Origin: Paratinospora sagittata
Taxonomy: Eukaryota > Streptophyta > Magnoliopsida > Ranunculales > Menispermaceae
Assembly (NCBI GenBank): GCA_035771175.1
Contig: CM069594.1
Span: 46,179,534 to 46,243,533, forward strand
DNA length: 64,000 nt
Reading direction: 5' to 3'
Below the pieces are notes generated by a model, which searched no databases, was not told the DNA's origin, and saw only the letters and a program-made list of their open reading frames with translations. The position numbers and the translations under genes are program-made. Positions 28,837-41,700 of this stretch are shown here, in pieces; the first letter of the stretch is position 1, and every line of letters starts with the position of its first letter.

Positions 28837-31800
28837 TTGTGTATATCGACCTGCTATCTTTCAATAGAGAACATGATACACAACCCAATTAAACCACGCT
28901 TCCGCGTTTGAGACAAAAATCATATATTTCTAGCGAGAAAAATGTGGCCACTTCAGCTTGCTCGACTTTTCTATACCTTACACAGTTATGCCTGGTTATA
29001 TTAATTGAAATATTCTCTACTAACACCTTCACGATTCCCATTGTGTCGCACGCCCATAACATCTTTAGATTAAACAACGTTTTGAATTCAAAGATAGAAG
29101 ACGCACAATTTTTGCAAGTTAGACTGAGCTTTCCAAAGAGTGTCTAAATCGAAGAAAGTCGTTATTCTTGCATTTGTCCAAACAACCTTCGAACTGAATC
29201 AAAATTGCAAACTGTCTTGAATATAACCTCATTATTTCGCTTCATTTTATCCTTTTTGTGCTGAGATTTCCAGACGCTATCTATTGTTTTAAACTGTAAG
29301 TATGTGAAGTGTTCTCGGTAAGAGAAAACGTCACCTGTATTTTTTTTTCTAAGAGCTTGAACTAATCATCAAACACATCAAACAATAGCTATCAAAGTCT
29401 ACAAAGATCAAGATCGAAGAACGAAGTCAAATCTCATGTCAAATGCATTACTTTTATCTTTGGTGTGTAGGGTAACTTCTCGATCAATCTCAACACTAAA
29501 ACTCTGAAAATCGAAACGTCTTCAAAATCACTTCGATATAGTATTCCATTTTGAAAAAAAAAAATTTAGAAAGGTTTTAATCATAATTTTAATGAGTTTT
29601 GAATTATTAAATAGTTTTTAATCTGATATCAATATGTTTTAAGTGAATGCAATGGTTCTTGAGCGTCAAAATATTAATTTTCCAAAAATAAGGCTTTTTA
29701 GCTATTTGCAAAAATTTTCCAGTTGGCACTAGCGCCCTAACAGTGTTGATAACCCGCTGATAGGGTTGTATAATAAGACATTTGTTTTTCTAGAAAATTG
29801 TCTATAACGCGCTATCCCCTTTGATAACTCGCTATAAAGATGTTGTCGTGATCTTTCCATTATTAGTAAAGTGGGCAATAGCGCGCTATAGGCCTTGATA
29901 ACTCGCTATCTGAAAATCTGAAAAACTCGAGCTCTCGGGTTTGTGTATATCGACCTGCTATCTTTCAATAGAGAACATGATACACAACCCAATAATACCA
30001 CGCTATCCACGTTTGAGACAAAAATCATATATTTCTAACGAGAAAAATGTGGCCACTTCAGCTTGCTTGTCTTTTCTATACCTTACACAGTTTTGCCTGG
30101 TTATCTTAATTGAAATATTCTCTACTAACACCTTGATGATTCCCATTGTCTCGCCCGCCCAAAACAACTTTAGATTAAACAACGTTTTGAATTCAAATCA
30201 TTTTGTACTCTCTTCCTCTTTAACCTGAAACTGCTAATTTTATAAAACCCTCATTCTCTAATTTTCAAAGATAGAACACGCACGATTTTTGCAAATTAGA
30301 CTGAGCTTCCGGAAGAGTGTTTAAATCGAAGAAAGTCGTTATTCTTGCATTTGTCCAAACAACCTTCGAACTGAATCAAAATTGCAAACTGTCTTGAAGA
30401 TAACCTCATTATTTTGCTTCATTTTATCCCTTTTGTGCTGAGATTTCCAGAGGCTATCTATTGTTTTAAACTGTAAGTATGTGAAATGTTCTCGGTAAGA
30501 GAAAACATCACCAGTATTTTTTTTTCTAAGAGCTTGAACTAATCATCAAACACATCAAACAATAGCTATCAAAGTCTACAAAGATCAAGATCGAAGAACG
30601 AAGTCATATCTCATGTCAAATGCATTAGTTTTATCTTTGGTGTGTAGGGTAACTTCTCGATCAATCTTAACACTAAAACTCTGAAAATCGAAACGTCTTC
30701 ACAATCATTTCGATATAGTATTCCATTTTGAAAAAAAAATTTGAATTCTTTAATAGTTTTTAATCTTATATCAATATGTTTTAAGTGAATGGAATGGTTC
30801 TTGAGTGTCAAAATATTAATTTTCCAAAAATAAGGCTATTTAGCAATTTGTAAAAATATTCCAGTTGGCACTAGCGCCCTATCAGTGTTGATAACCCGCT
30901 GATAGGGTTGTATAATAAGACATTTTTTTTTCTAGAAAATTGTCTATAACGCGCTATCTCCTTTGATAACTCGCTATAAAGATGTTGTCGTGATCTTTCC
31001 ATTTTTAGTAAACTGGGCAATAGCGAGCTATAGGCCTTGATAACTCGCTATCGGAAAGTCTGAAAAACTCGAGTTCTCGAGTTTGTGTATATCGACCTGC
31101 TATCTTTCAATAGAGAACATGATACACAACCCAATTAAACCACGCTTCCGCGTTTGAGACAAAAATCATATATTTCTAGCGAGAAAAATGTGGCCACTTC
31201 AGCTTGCTCGACTTTTCTATACCTTACACAGTTATGCCTGGTTATATTAATTGAAATATTCTCTACTAACACCTTCACGATTCCCATTGTGTCGCACGCC
31301 CATAACATCTTTAGATTAAACAACGTTTTGAATTCAAAGATAGAAGACGCACGAGTTTTGCAAGTTAGACTGAGCTTTCCAAAGAGTGTCTAAATCGAAG
31401 AAAGTCGTTATTCTTGCATTTGTCCAAACAACCTTCGAACTGAATCAAAATTGCAAACTGTCTTGAATATAACCTCATTATTTCGCTTCATTTTATCCCT
31501 TTTGTGCTGAGATTTCCAGACGCTATCTATTGTTTTAAACTGTAAGTATGTGAAGTGTTCTCGGTAAGAGAAAACATCACCTGTATTTTTTTTTCTAAGA
31601 GCTTGAACTAATCATCAAACACATCAAACAATAGCTATCAAAGTCTACAAAGATCAAGATCGAAGAACGAAGTCAAATCTCATGTCAAATGCATTACTTT
31701 TATCTTTGGTGTGTAGGGTAACTTCTCGATCAATCTCAACACTAAAACTCTGAAAATCGAAACGTCTTCAAAATCACTTCGATATAGTATTCCATTTTGA

Positions 31801-33361
31801 AAAAAAAAATTCAGAAAGGTTTTAATCATAATTTTAATGAGTTTTGAATTATTAAATAGTTTTTAATCTGATATCAATATGTTTTAAGTGAATGCAATGG
31901 TTCTTGAGCGTCAAAATATTAATTTTCCAAAAATAAGGCTTTTTAGCTATTTGCAAAAATTTTCCAGTTGGCACTAGCGCCCTAACAGTGTTGATAACCC
32001 GCTGATAGGGTTGTATAATAAGACATTTGTTTTTCTAGAAAATTGTCTATAACGCACTATCCCCTTTGATAACTCGCTATAAAGATGTTGTCGTGATCTT
32101 TCCATTATTAGTAAAGTGGGCAATAGCACGCTATAGGCCTTGACAACTCGCTATCTGAAAATCTGAAAAACTCGAGCTCTCGGGTTTGTGTATATCGACC
32201 TGCTATCTTTCAATAGAGAACATGATACACAACCCAATAATACCACGCTATCCACGTTTGAGACAAAAATCATATATTTCTAACGAGAAAAATGTGGCCA
32301 CTTCAGCTTGTTTGTCTTTTCTATACCTTACACAGTTTTGCCTGGTTATCTTAATTGAAATATTCTCTACTAACACCTTGATGATTTCCATTGTCTCGCC
32401 CGCCCAAAACAACTTTAGATTAAACAACGTTTTGAATTCAAATCATTTTGTACTCTCTTCCTCTTTAACCTGAAACTGCTAATTTTATAAAACCCTCATT
32501 CTCTAATTTTCAAAGATAGAACACGCACGATTTTTGCAAATTAGACTGAGCTTCCGGAAGAGTGTTTAAATCGAAGAAAGTCGTTATTCTTGCATTTGTC
32601 CAAACAACCTTCGAACTGAATCAAAATTGCAAACTGTCTTGAATATAACCTCATTATTTCGCTTCATTTTATCCCTTTTGTGCTGAGATTTCCAGAGGCT
32701 ATCTATTGTTTTAAACTGTAAGTATGTGAAGTGTTCTCGGTAAGAGAAAACATCACCTGTATTTTTTTTTCTAAGAGCTTGAACTAATCATCAAACACAT
32801 CAAACAATAGCCATCAAAGTCTACAAAGATCAAGATCGAAGAACGAAGTCATATCTCATGTCAAATGCATTAGTTTTATCTTTGGTGTGTAGGGTAACTT
32901 CTCGATCAACCCAACACTAAAACTCTGAAAATCGAAACGTCTTCAAAATCACTTCGATATAGTATTCCATTTTGAAAAAAAAAATTTCCGAAAGGTTTTA
33001 ATCATAATTTTAATGAGTTTTGAAATATTTAATAGTTTTTAATCTTATATCAATATGTTTTGAGTGAATGGAATGGTTCTTGAGTGTCAAAATATTAATT
33101 TTCCAAAAATAAGGCTATTTAGCAATTTGTAAAAAGTTTCCAGTTGGCACTAGCGCCCTATCAGTGTTGATAGCCCGCTGATAAGGTTGTATAATAAAAC
33201 ATTTGTTTTTCTTGAAAATTGTCTATAACGCACTATCCCCTTTGATAACTCGCTATAAAGATGTTGTCGTGATCTTTCTATTTTTAGTAAACTGGGCAAT
33301 AGCGCACTATAGGCCTTGATAACTCGCTATCGGAATGTCTGAAAAACTCCATCTCTCGAGT
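28837..33361. repeat. Tandem dimer, ~2245-bp lag
   Basis: The stretch from about 28.85 kb to about 30.6 kb is nearly identical to that from about 31.09 to 32.85 kb, at a lag of 2245-2246 bp. They share the unusual AAACCACGCTTCCGCG, GTGTCGCACGCCCATAAC and GCTTCCGGAAGAG states. The first and third monomers carry the 72-bp deletion described separately. The second also lacks about 33 bp near 30738, where the A-tract is followed directly by TTTGAATTCTTTAATAG. Confidence 0.8.
29087..29092. repeat. Junction of a recurrent 72-bp deletion at TTCAAA microhomology
   Basis: Most monomers have TTCAAA at GAATTCAAATC and again 72 bp later at TTTTCAAAGATAG. Here the two are fused through one TTCAAA, removing the segment between them. 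The same junction occurs at 31333-31338, 34632-34637 and 35736-35741, giving monomers of about 1103 bp. The identical breakpoint in four copies points to one deletion followed by copying along the array. Confidence 0.85.
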
Positions 33362-34381
33362 TTGTGTATATCGACCTGCTATCTTTCAATAGAGAACATG
33401 ATACACAACCCAATTATACCACTCTATCCACGTTTGAGACAAAAATCAGATATTTCTAGCAAGAAAAATGTGGCCACTTCAACTTGCTCGACTTTTCTAT
33501 ACCTTACACAGTTTTGCCTGGTTATATTAATTCAAATATTCTCTACTAACACCTTGATGATTCCCATTGTCTCGCACGCCTAGAACATCTTTAGATTAAA
33601 CAACGTTTTGAATTCAAACAATTTTGTACTCTCTTCCTCTTTATCCTGCAACTGCTAATTTTATAAAACCCTCATTCTCTGATTTTCAAAGATAGAAGAC
33701 GCACGATTTTTGCAAGTTAGACTGAGCTTTCCAAAGAGTGTCTAAATCGAAGAAAGTCGTTATTCTTGCATTTGTCCAAACAACCTTCGAACTGAATCAA
33801 AATTGCAAACTGTCTTGAAGATAACCTCATTATTTCGCTTCATTTTATCCCTTTTGTGCTGAGATTTCCAGAGGCTATCCATTGTTTTAAACTGTAAGTA
33901 TGTGAAGTGTTCTCGGTAAGAGAAAACATCACCTGTATTTTTTTTCTAAGAGCTTTAACTAATCATCAAACACATCAAACAATAGCTATCAAAGTCTACA
34001 AAGATCAAGATCGAAGAACGAAGTCAAATCTCATGTCAAATGGAATATTTAATAGTTTTTAATCTTATATCAATATGTTTTGAGTGAATGGAATGGTTCT
34101 TGAGTGTCAAAATATTAATTTTCCAAAAATAAGGCTATTTAGCAATTTGTAAAAATTTTCCAGTTGGCACTAGCGCCCTATCAGTGTTGATAACCCGCTG
34201 ACAAGGTTGTATAATAAGACATTCGTTTTTCTTGAAAATTGTCTATAACACGCTATCCCCTTTGATAACTCGCTATAAAGATGTTGCCGTGATCTTTCCA
34301 TTTTTAGTAAACTAGGCAATAGCGCGCTATAGGCCTTGATAACTCGCTATCGGAAAGTCTGAAAAACTCAAGCTCTCGGGT
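33362..34381. repeat. Shortest monomer (1020 bp) with ~156-bp internal deletion
   Basis: At 34042 the normal GTCAAATGCATTAG run is broken: GTCAAATG is followed directly by GAATATTTAATAG, a motif that normally lies about 156 bp further on. The lost part includes the GTGTAGGGTAACTTCTCG block and the A-tract. No other monomer in the window shows this junction. Confidence 0.8.
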
Positions 34382-36588
34382 TTGTGTATATCGACCTGCT
34401 ATCTTTCAATAGAGAACATGATACACAACCCAATTATACCACGCTTCCGCGTTTGAGACAAAAATCAGATATTTCTAGCGAGAAAAATGTGGCCACTTCA
34501 GCTTGCTCGACTTTTCTATACCTTACACAGTTATGCCTGGTTATATTAATTGAAATATTCTCTACTAACACCTTCATGATTCCCATTGTCTCGCACGCCC
34601 AGAACATCTTTATATTAAACAACGTTTTGAATTCAAAGATAGAAGACGCACGGCTTTTGCAAGTTAGACTGAGCTTTCCAAAGAGTGTCTAAATCGAAGA
34701 AAGTCGTTATTCTTGCATTTGTCCAAACAACCTTCGAACTGAATCAAAATTGCAAACTATCTTGAAGATAACCTCATTATTTCGCTTCATTTTATCCCTT
34801 TTGTGCTGAGATTTCCAGAGGCTATCTATTATTTTAAACTGTAAGTATGTGAAGTGTTCTCGGTAAGAGAAAACATCACCTGTATTTTTTTTTCTAAGAG
34901 CTTGAACTAATCATCAAACACATCAAACAATAGCTATCAAAGTCTACAAAGATCAAGATCGAAGAACGAAGTCAAATCTCATGTCAAATGCATTAGTTTT
35001 ATCTTTGGTGTGTAGGGTAACTTCTCGATCAATCACAACACTAAAACTCTGAAAATCGAAACGTCTTCAAAATCAATTCGATATAGTATTCCATTTTGAA
35101 AAAAAAAATTCAGAAAGGTTTTAATCATTATTTTAATCAGTTTTGAAATATTTAATAGTTTTTAATCTTATATCAATATGTTTTCAGTGAATTGAATGGT
35201 TCTTGAGTGTCAAAATATTAATTTTCCAAAAATAAGGCTATTTAGCAATTTGTAAAAATTTACCAGTTGGCACTAGCGCCCTATCAGTGTTGATAGCCCG
35301 CTGATAGGGTTGTATAATAAAACATTTGTTTTTCTTGAAAATTGTCTATAACGCGCTATCCCCTTTGATAACTCGCTATAAAGATGTTGCCGTGATCTTT
35401 CCATTTTTAGTAAACTGGGCAATAGCGCACTATAGGCCTTGATAACTCGTTATCGGAAAGTCTGAAAAACTCGAGCTCTGGAGTTTGTGTATATCGACCT
35501 GCTATCTTTCAATAGAGAACATGATACACAACCCAATTATACCACGCTATCCACGTTTGAGACAAAAAACAGATATTTCTAGCGAGAAAAATGTGGCCAC
35601 TTCCGCTTGCTCGACTTTTCTATACCTTACACAGTTTTGCCTGGTTATATTAATTGAAATATTCTCTACTAACACCTTCATGATTCCCATTGTCTCGCAC
35701 GCCCAGAACATCTTTATATTAAACAACGTTTTGAATTCAAAGATAGAAGACGCACGGCTTTTGCAAGTTAGACTGAGCTTTCCAAAGAGTGTCTAAATCG
35801 AAGAAAGTCGTTATTCTTGCATTTGTCCAAACAACCTTCGAACTGAATCAAAATTGCAAACTATCTTGAAGATAACCTCATTATTTCGCTTCATTTTATC
35901 CCTTTTGTGCTGAGATTTCCAGAGGCTATCTATTATTTTAAACTGTAAGTATGTGAAGTGTTCTCGGTAAGAGAAAACATCACCTGTATTTTTTTTTCTA
36001 AGAGCTTGAACTAATCATCAAACACATCAAACAATAGCTATCAAAGTCTACAAAGATCAAGATCGAAGAACGAAGTCATATCTCATGTCAAATGCATTAG
36101 TTTTATCTTTGGTGTGTAGGGTAACTTCTCGATCAATCTCAACATTGAAACTCTGAAAATCGAAACGTCTTCAAAATCACTTCGATATAGTATTCCATTT
36201 TGAAAAAAAAAATTCAGAAAGGTTTTAATCATAATTTTAATGAGTTTTGAATTGTTTAATAGTTTTTAGTCTTATATCAATATGTTTTGAGTGAATGCAA
36301 TGGTTCTTGAGCGTCAAAATATTAATTTTCCAAATATAAGGCTATTTATCTATTTGCAAAAATTTTCCAGTTGGCACTAGCGCCCTATCAGTGTTGATAA
36401 CCCGCTGATTGGGTTGTATAATAAGACATTTGTTTTTCTTGAAAATTGTCTATAACGCGCTATCCCCTTCGATAACTCGCTATAAAGATGTTGCCGTGAT
36501 CTTTCCATTTTTAGTAAAGTGGGCAATAGCGCGCTATAGGCCTTGATAACTCGTTATCTGAAAGTCTGAAAAACCCGAGCTCTCTGGT
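34382..36588. repeat. Tandem pair of ~1.1-kb deletion-type monomers
   Basis: Two consecutive monomers of 1103-1104 bp both carry the 72-bp deletion and share private states: CATCTTTATATTAAAC, CACGGCTTTTGCAAG, ACTATCTTGAAG and CTATTATTTTAAACTG. They are close copies over about 34.56-35.02 and 35.66-36.12 kb, so the expansion here was by single monomers rather than dimers. Confidence 0.8.
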
Positions 36589-38789
36589 TTGTGTATATCG
36601 ACCTGCTATCTTTCAATAGAGAACATGATACACAACCCAATTATACCACGCTATCCACGTTTGAGACAAAATCAGATATTTCTAGAGAGAAAAATGTGGC
36701 CACTTCAGCTTGCTCGACTTTTCTATACCTTACACAGTTATGCCTGGTTATATTAATTGAAATATTCTCTACTAACACCTTGATGACTCCCATTGTCTCG
36801 CACGCCCCAAACAACTTTAGATTAAACAACGTTTTGAATCCAAATCATTTTCTACTCTCTTCCTCTTTAACCTGCAACTGCTAATTCTATAAAACCCTCA
36901 TTCTCTGATTTTCAAAGATAGAAGACGCACGATTTTTGCAAGTTAGACTGAGCTTTCGAAAGAGAGTTTAAATCGAAGAAAGTCGTTATTCTTGCATTTG
37001 TCCAAACAACCTTCTAACTGAATCAAAATTGCAAACTGTCTTGAAGATAACCTCATTATTTCGCTTCATTTTATCCCTTTTGTGCTGAGATTTCCAGAGG
37101 CTATCTATTGTTTTAAACTGTAAGTATGTGAAGTGTTCTCGGTAAGAGAAAACATCACCTGTATTTTTTTCTAAGAGCTTGAACTAATCATCAACAACAC
37201 ATCAAACAATAGCTATCGAAGTCTACAAAGATCAAGCTCGAAGAACGATGTCATATATCATGTCAAATGCATTAGTTTTATCTTTGGTGTTAGGGTAACT
37301 TCTCGATCAATCTCAACACTAAAACTCTGAAAATTGAAAAGTCTTCAGAATCACTTCGATATAGTATTCCATTTTGAAAAAATAATTTTCGAAAGGTTTT
37401 AATCATAATTTTAATGAGTTTTGAAATATTTAATAGTTTTTAATCTTATATCAATATGTTTTGAGTGAATGGAATGGTTCTTGAGTGTCAAAATATTAAT
37501 TTTCCAAAAATAAGGCTATTTAGCAATTTGTAAAAATTTACCAGTTCGCACAAGCGCCCTATCAGTGTTGATAGCCCGCTGATAAGGTTGTGTAATAAAA
37601 CATTTGTTTTTCTTGAAAATTGTCTATAACGCGCAATCCCCTTTGATAACTCGCTATAAAGATGTTGCCGTGATCTTTCCATTTTTAGTAAACTGGGCAA
37701 TAGCGCACTATAGGCCTTGATAACTTGCTATCGGAAAGTCTGAAAAACTCGAGCTCTCGAGTTTGCATATATCGACCTGCTATCTTTCAATAGAAAACAT
37801 GATACACAACCCAATTATACCACGCTATCCACGTTTGAGACAAAAATCAAATATTTCTAGCGAGAAAAATGTGGCCACTTCAGCTTGCTCGACTTTTTTA
37901 TACCTTACACAGTTATGCCTGGTTATATTAATTGAAATATTCTCTACTAACACCTTGATGATTCCCTTTGTCTCGCACGCCCAGAACATCTTTAGATTAA
38001 ACAACGTTTTGAATGCAAATAATTTTGTACTCTCTTCCTCTTTATCCGGCAACTGCTAATTTTATAAAACCCTCATTCTCTGATTTTCAAAGATAGAAGA
38101 CGCACGATTTTTGCAAGTTAGACTGAGCTTTCCAAAGAGTGTCTAAATCGAAGAAAGTCGTTATTCTTGCATTTGTCCAAACAACCTTCGAACTGAATCA
38201 AAATTGCAAACTGTCATGAAGATAACCTCATTATTTCGCTTTATTTTATCCCTTTTGTGCTGAGATTTCCAGAGGCTATCTATTGTTTTAAACTGTAAGT
38301 ATGTGAAGTGTTATCGGTAAGAGAAAACATCACCTGTATTTTTTTTTCTAAGAGCTTGAACTAATCATCAAACACATCAAACAATAGCTATCAAAGTCTA
38401 CAAAGATCAAGATCGAAGAACGAAGTCATATCTCATGTCAAATGCATTAGTTTTATCTTTGGTGTGTAGGGTAACTTCTCGATCAATCTCAACATTAAAA
38501 CTCTGAAAATCGAAACGTCTTCAAAATCACTTCGATATAGTATTCCATTTTGAAAAAAAAAATTCAGAAAGGTTTTAACCATAATTTTAATGAGTTTTGA
38601 ATTGTTTAATAGTTTTTAATCTTATATCAATATGTTTTGAGTGAATGCAATGGTTCTTGAGCGTCAAAATATTAATTTTCCAAAAATAAGGCTATTTAGC
38701 AATTTGTAAAAATTTACCAGTTGGCAATAGCGCCCTATCAGTGTTGATAGCCCGCTGATAAGGTTGTATAATAAAACATTTGTTTTTCT

Positions 38790-41700
38790 TGAAAATTGTC
38801 TATAACGCGCTATCCCCTTTGACAACTCGCTATAAAGATGTTGCCGTGATCTTTCCATTTTTAGTAAACTGGGCAATAGCGCACTATAGGCCTTGATAAC
38901 TGGCTATCGGAAAGTCTAAAAAACTCGAGCTCTCGAGTTTGCGTATATCGACCTGCTATCTTTCAATAGAAAACCTGATACACAACCCAATTATACCACG
39001 CTATCCACGTTTGAGACAAAAATCAGATATTTCTAGCGAGAAAAATGTGGCCACTTCAGCTTGCTCGACTTTTCTATACCTTACACAGTTACGCCTGGTT
39101 ATATTAATTGAAATATTCTCTACTAACACCTTGATGACTCCCATTGTCTCGCACGCCAGAACATCTTTAGATTAAAAACCGTTTTGAATCCAAATCATTT
39201 TCTACTCTCTTCCTCTTTAACCTGCAACTGCTAATTTTATAAAACCCTCATTCTCTGATTTTCAAAGATAGAAGACGCACGATTTTTGCAAGTTAGACTG
39301 AGCTTTCGAAAGAGTGTTTAAATCGAAGAAAGTTGTTATTCTTGCATTTGTTCAAAAAACCTTCTAACTGAATCAAAATTGCAAACTGTCTTGAAGATAA
39401 CCTCCTTATTTCGCTTCATTTTATCCCTTTTGTGCTGAGATTTCCATAAACTATCAATTGTTTTAAACTGTAAGTATGTGAAGTGTTCTCGGTAAGAGAA
39501 AACATCACCTGTATTTCTTTTCTAAGAGCTTGAACTAATCATCAACAACACATCAAACAATAGCTATCGAAGTCTACAAAGATCAAGCTCGAAGAACGAA
39601 GTCATATATCATGTCAAATGCATTAGTTTTAACGTTGGTGTTTAGGGTAACTTCTCGATCAATCTCAACACTAAAACTCTGAAAATTGAAAAGTCTTCAG
39701 AATCATTTCGACATAGTATTCCATTTTGAAAAAAAAAATTTCGAAAGGTTTTAATCATCATTTTCATGAGTTTTGAATTATTTAATAGTTTTTAATCTTA
39801 TATCAATATGTTTTGAGTGAATGGAATGGTTCTTGAGCGTCAAAATATTAATTTTCCAAAAATAAGGCTATTTCGCAATTTGCAAAAATTTTGCAGTTGG
39901 CACTTGCGCCCTATCAGAGTTGATAGCCCGCTGATAAGGTTGTATAATAAAACATTTGTTTTTCTTGAAAATTGTCTATGACGCGTTATCCCCTTTGATA
40001 ACTAGCTATAAAGATGTTGCCGTGATCTTTCCATTTTTAGTAAACTGGGCAATAGCGCACTATAGGCCTTGATAACTCGTTATCGGAAAGTCTGAAAAAC
40101 TCGAGCTCTCGAGTTTGTGTATATCGACCTGCATCTTTCAATAGAGAACATGATACACAACCCAATTATACCACGCTATCCACGTTTCAGACAAAAATCA
40201 GATATTTCTAGCGAGAAAAATGTGGCCACTTCAGCTTGCTCGACTTTTCTATACCTTACACAGTTATGCCTGGTTATATTAATTGAAATATTCTCTACTA
40301 ACACCTTGATGAGTCCCATTGTCTCGCACGCCCAGAACATCTTTAGATTAAACAACGTTTTGAATTCAAATAATTTTGTACTCTCTTCCTCTTTATCCTG
40401 CAACTGCTAATTTTTTAAAACACTCATTCTCTGATTTCAAAGATAGAAGACGCACGATTTTTGCAAGTTAGACTAAGCTTTCCAAAGAGTGTCTAAATCG
40501 AAGAAAGTCGTTATTCTTGCATTTGTCCAAACAACCTTCGAACTGAATCAAAATTGCAAACTGTCTTGAAGATAACCTCATTATTTCGCTTCATTTTATC
40601 CCTTTTGTGCTGAGATTTCCAGAGGCTATCTATTGTTTTAAACTGTAAGTATGTGAAGTGTTCTCGGTAAGAGAAAACATCACCTGTATTTTTTTTTCTA
40701 AGAGCTTGAACTAATCATCAAACACATCAAACAATAGCTATCAAAGTCTACAAAGATCAAGATCGAAGAACGAAGTCATATCTCATGTCAAATGCATTAG
40801 TTTTATCTTTGGTGTGTAGGGTAACTTCTCGATCAATCTCAACACTAAAACTCTGAAAATCGAAACGTCTTCAAAATCACTTCGATATAGTATTCCATTT
40901 TGAAAAAAAAAATTTAGAATGGTTTTAATCATAATTTTAATGAGTTTTGAATTATTTAATAGTTTTTAATCTTATATCAATATGTTTTGAGTGAATGCAA
41001 TGGTTCTTGAGCGTCAAAATATTAATTTTCCAAAAATAAGGCTATTTATCTATTTGCAAAAAGTTTCCAGTTGGCACTAGCGCCCTATCAGTGTTGATAA
41101 CCCGCTGATAGGGTTGTATAATAAGACATTTGTTTTTCTTGAAAGTTGTCTATAACGCGCTATCCCCTTTGACAACTCGCTATAAAGATGTTGCCGTGAT
41201 CTTTCCATTTTTAGTAAACTGGGCAATAGCGCACTATAGGCCTTGATAACTGGCTATCGGAAAGTCTAAAAAACTCGAGCTCTCGAGTTTGCGTATATCG
41301 ACCTGCTATCTTTCAATAGAAAACCTGATACACAACCCAATTATACCACGCTATCCACGTTTGAGACAAAAATCAGATATTTCTAGCGAGAAAAATGTGG
41401 CCACTTCAGCTTGCTCGACTTTTCTATACCTTACACAGTTATGCCTGGTTATATTAATTGAAATATTCTCTACTAACACCTTGATGACTCCCATTGTCTC
41501 GCACGCCAGAACATCTTTAGATTAAACAACGTTTTGAATCCAAATCATTTTCTACTCTCTTCCTCTTTAACCTGCAACTGCTAATTTTATAAAACCCTCA
41601 TTCTCTGATTTTCAAAGATAGAAGACGCACGATTTTTGCAAGTTAGACTGAGCTTTCGAAAGAGTGTTTAAATCGAAGAAAGTTGTTATTCTTGCATTTG

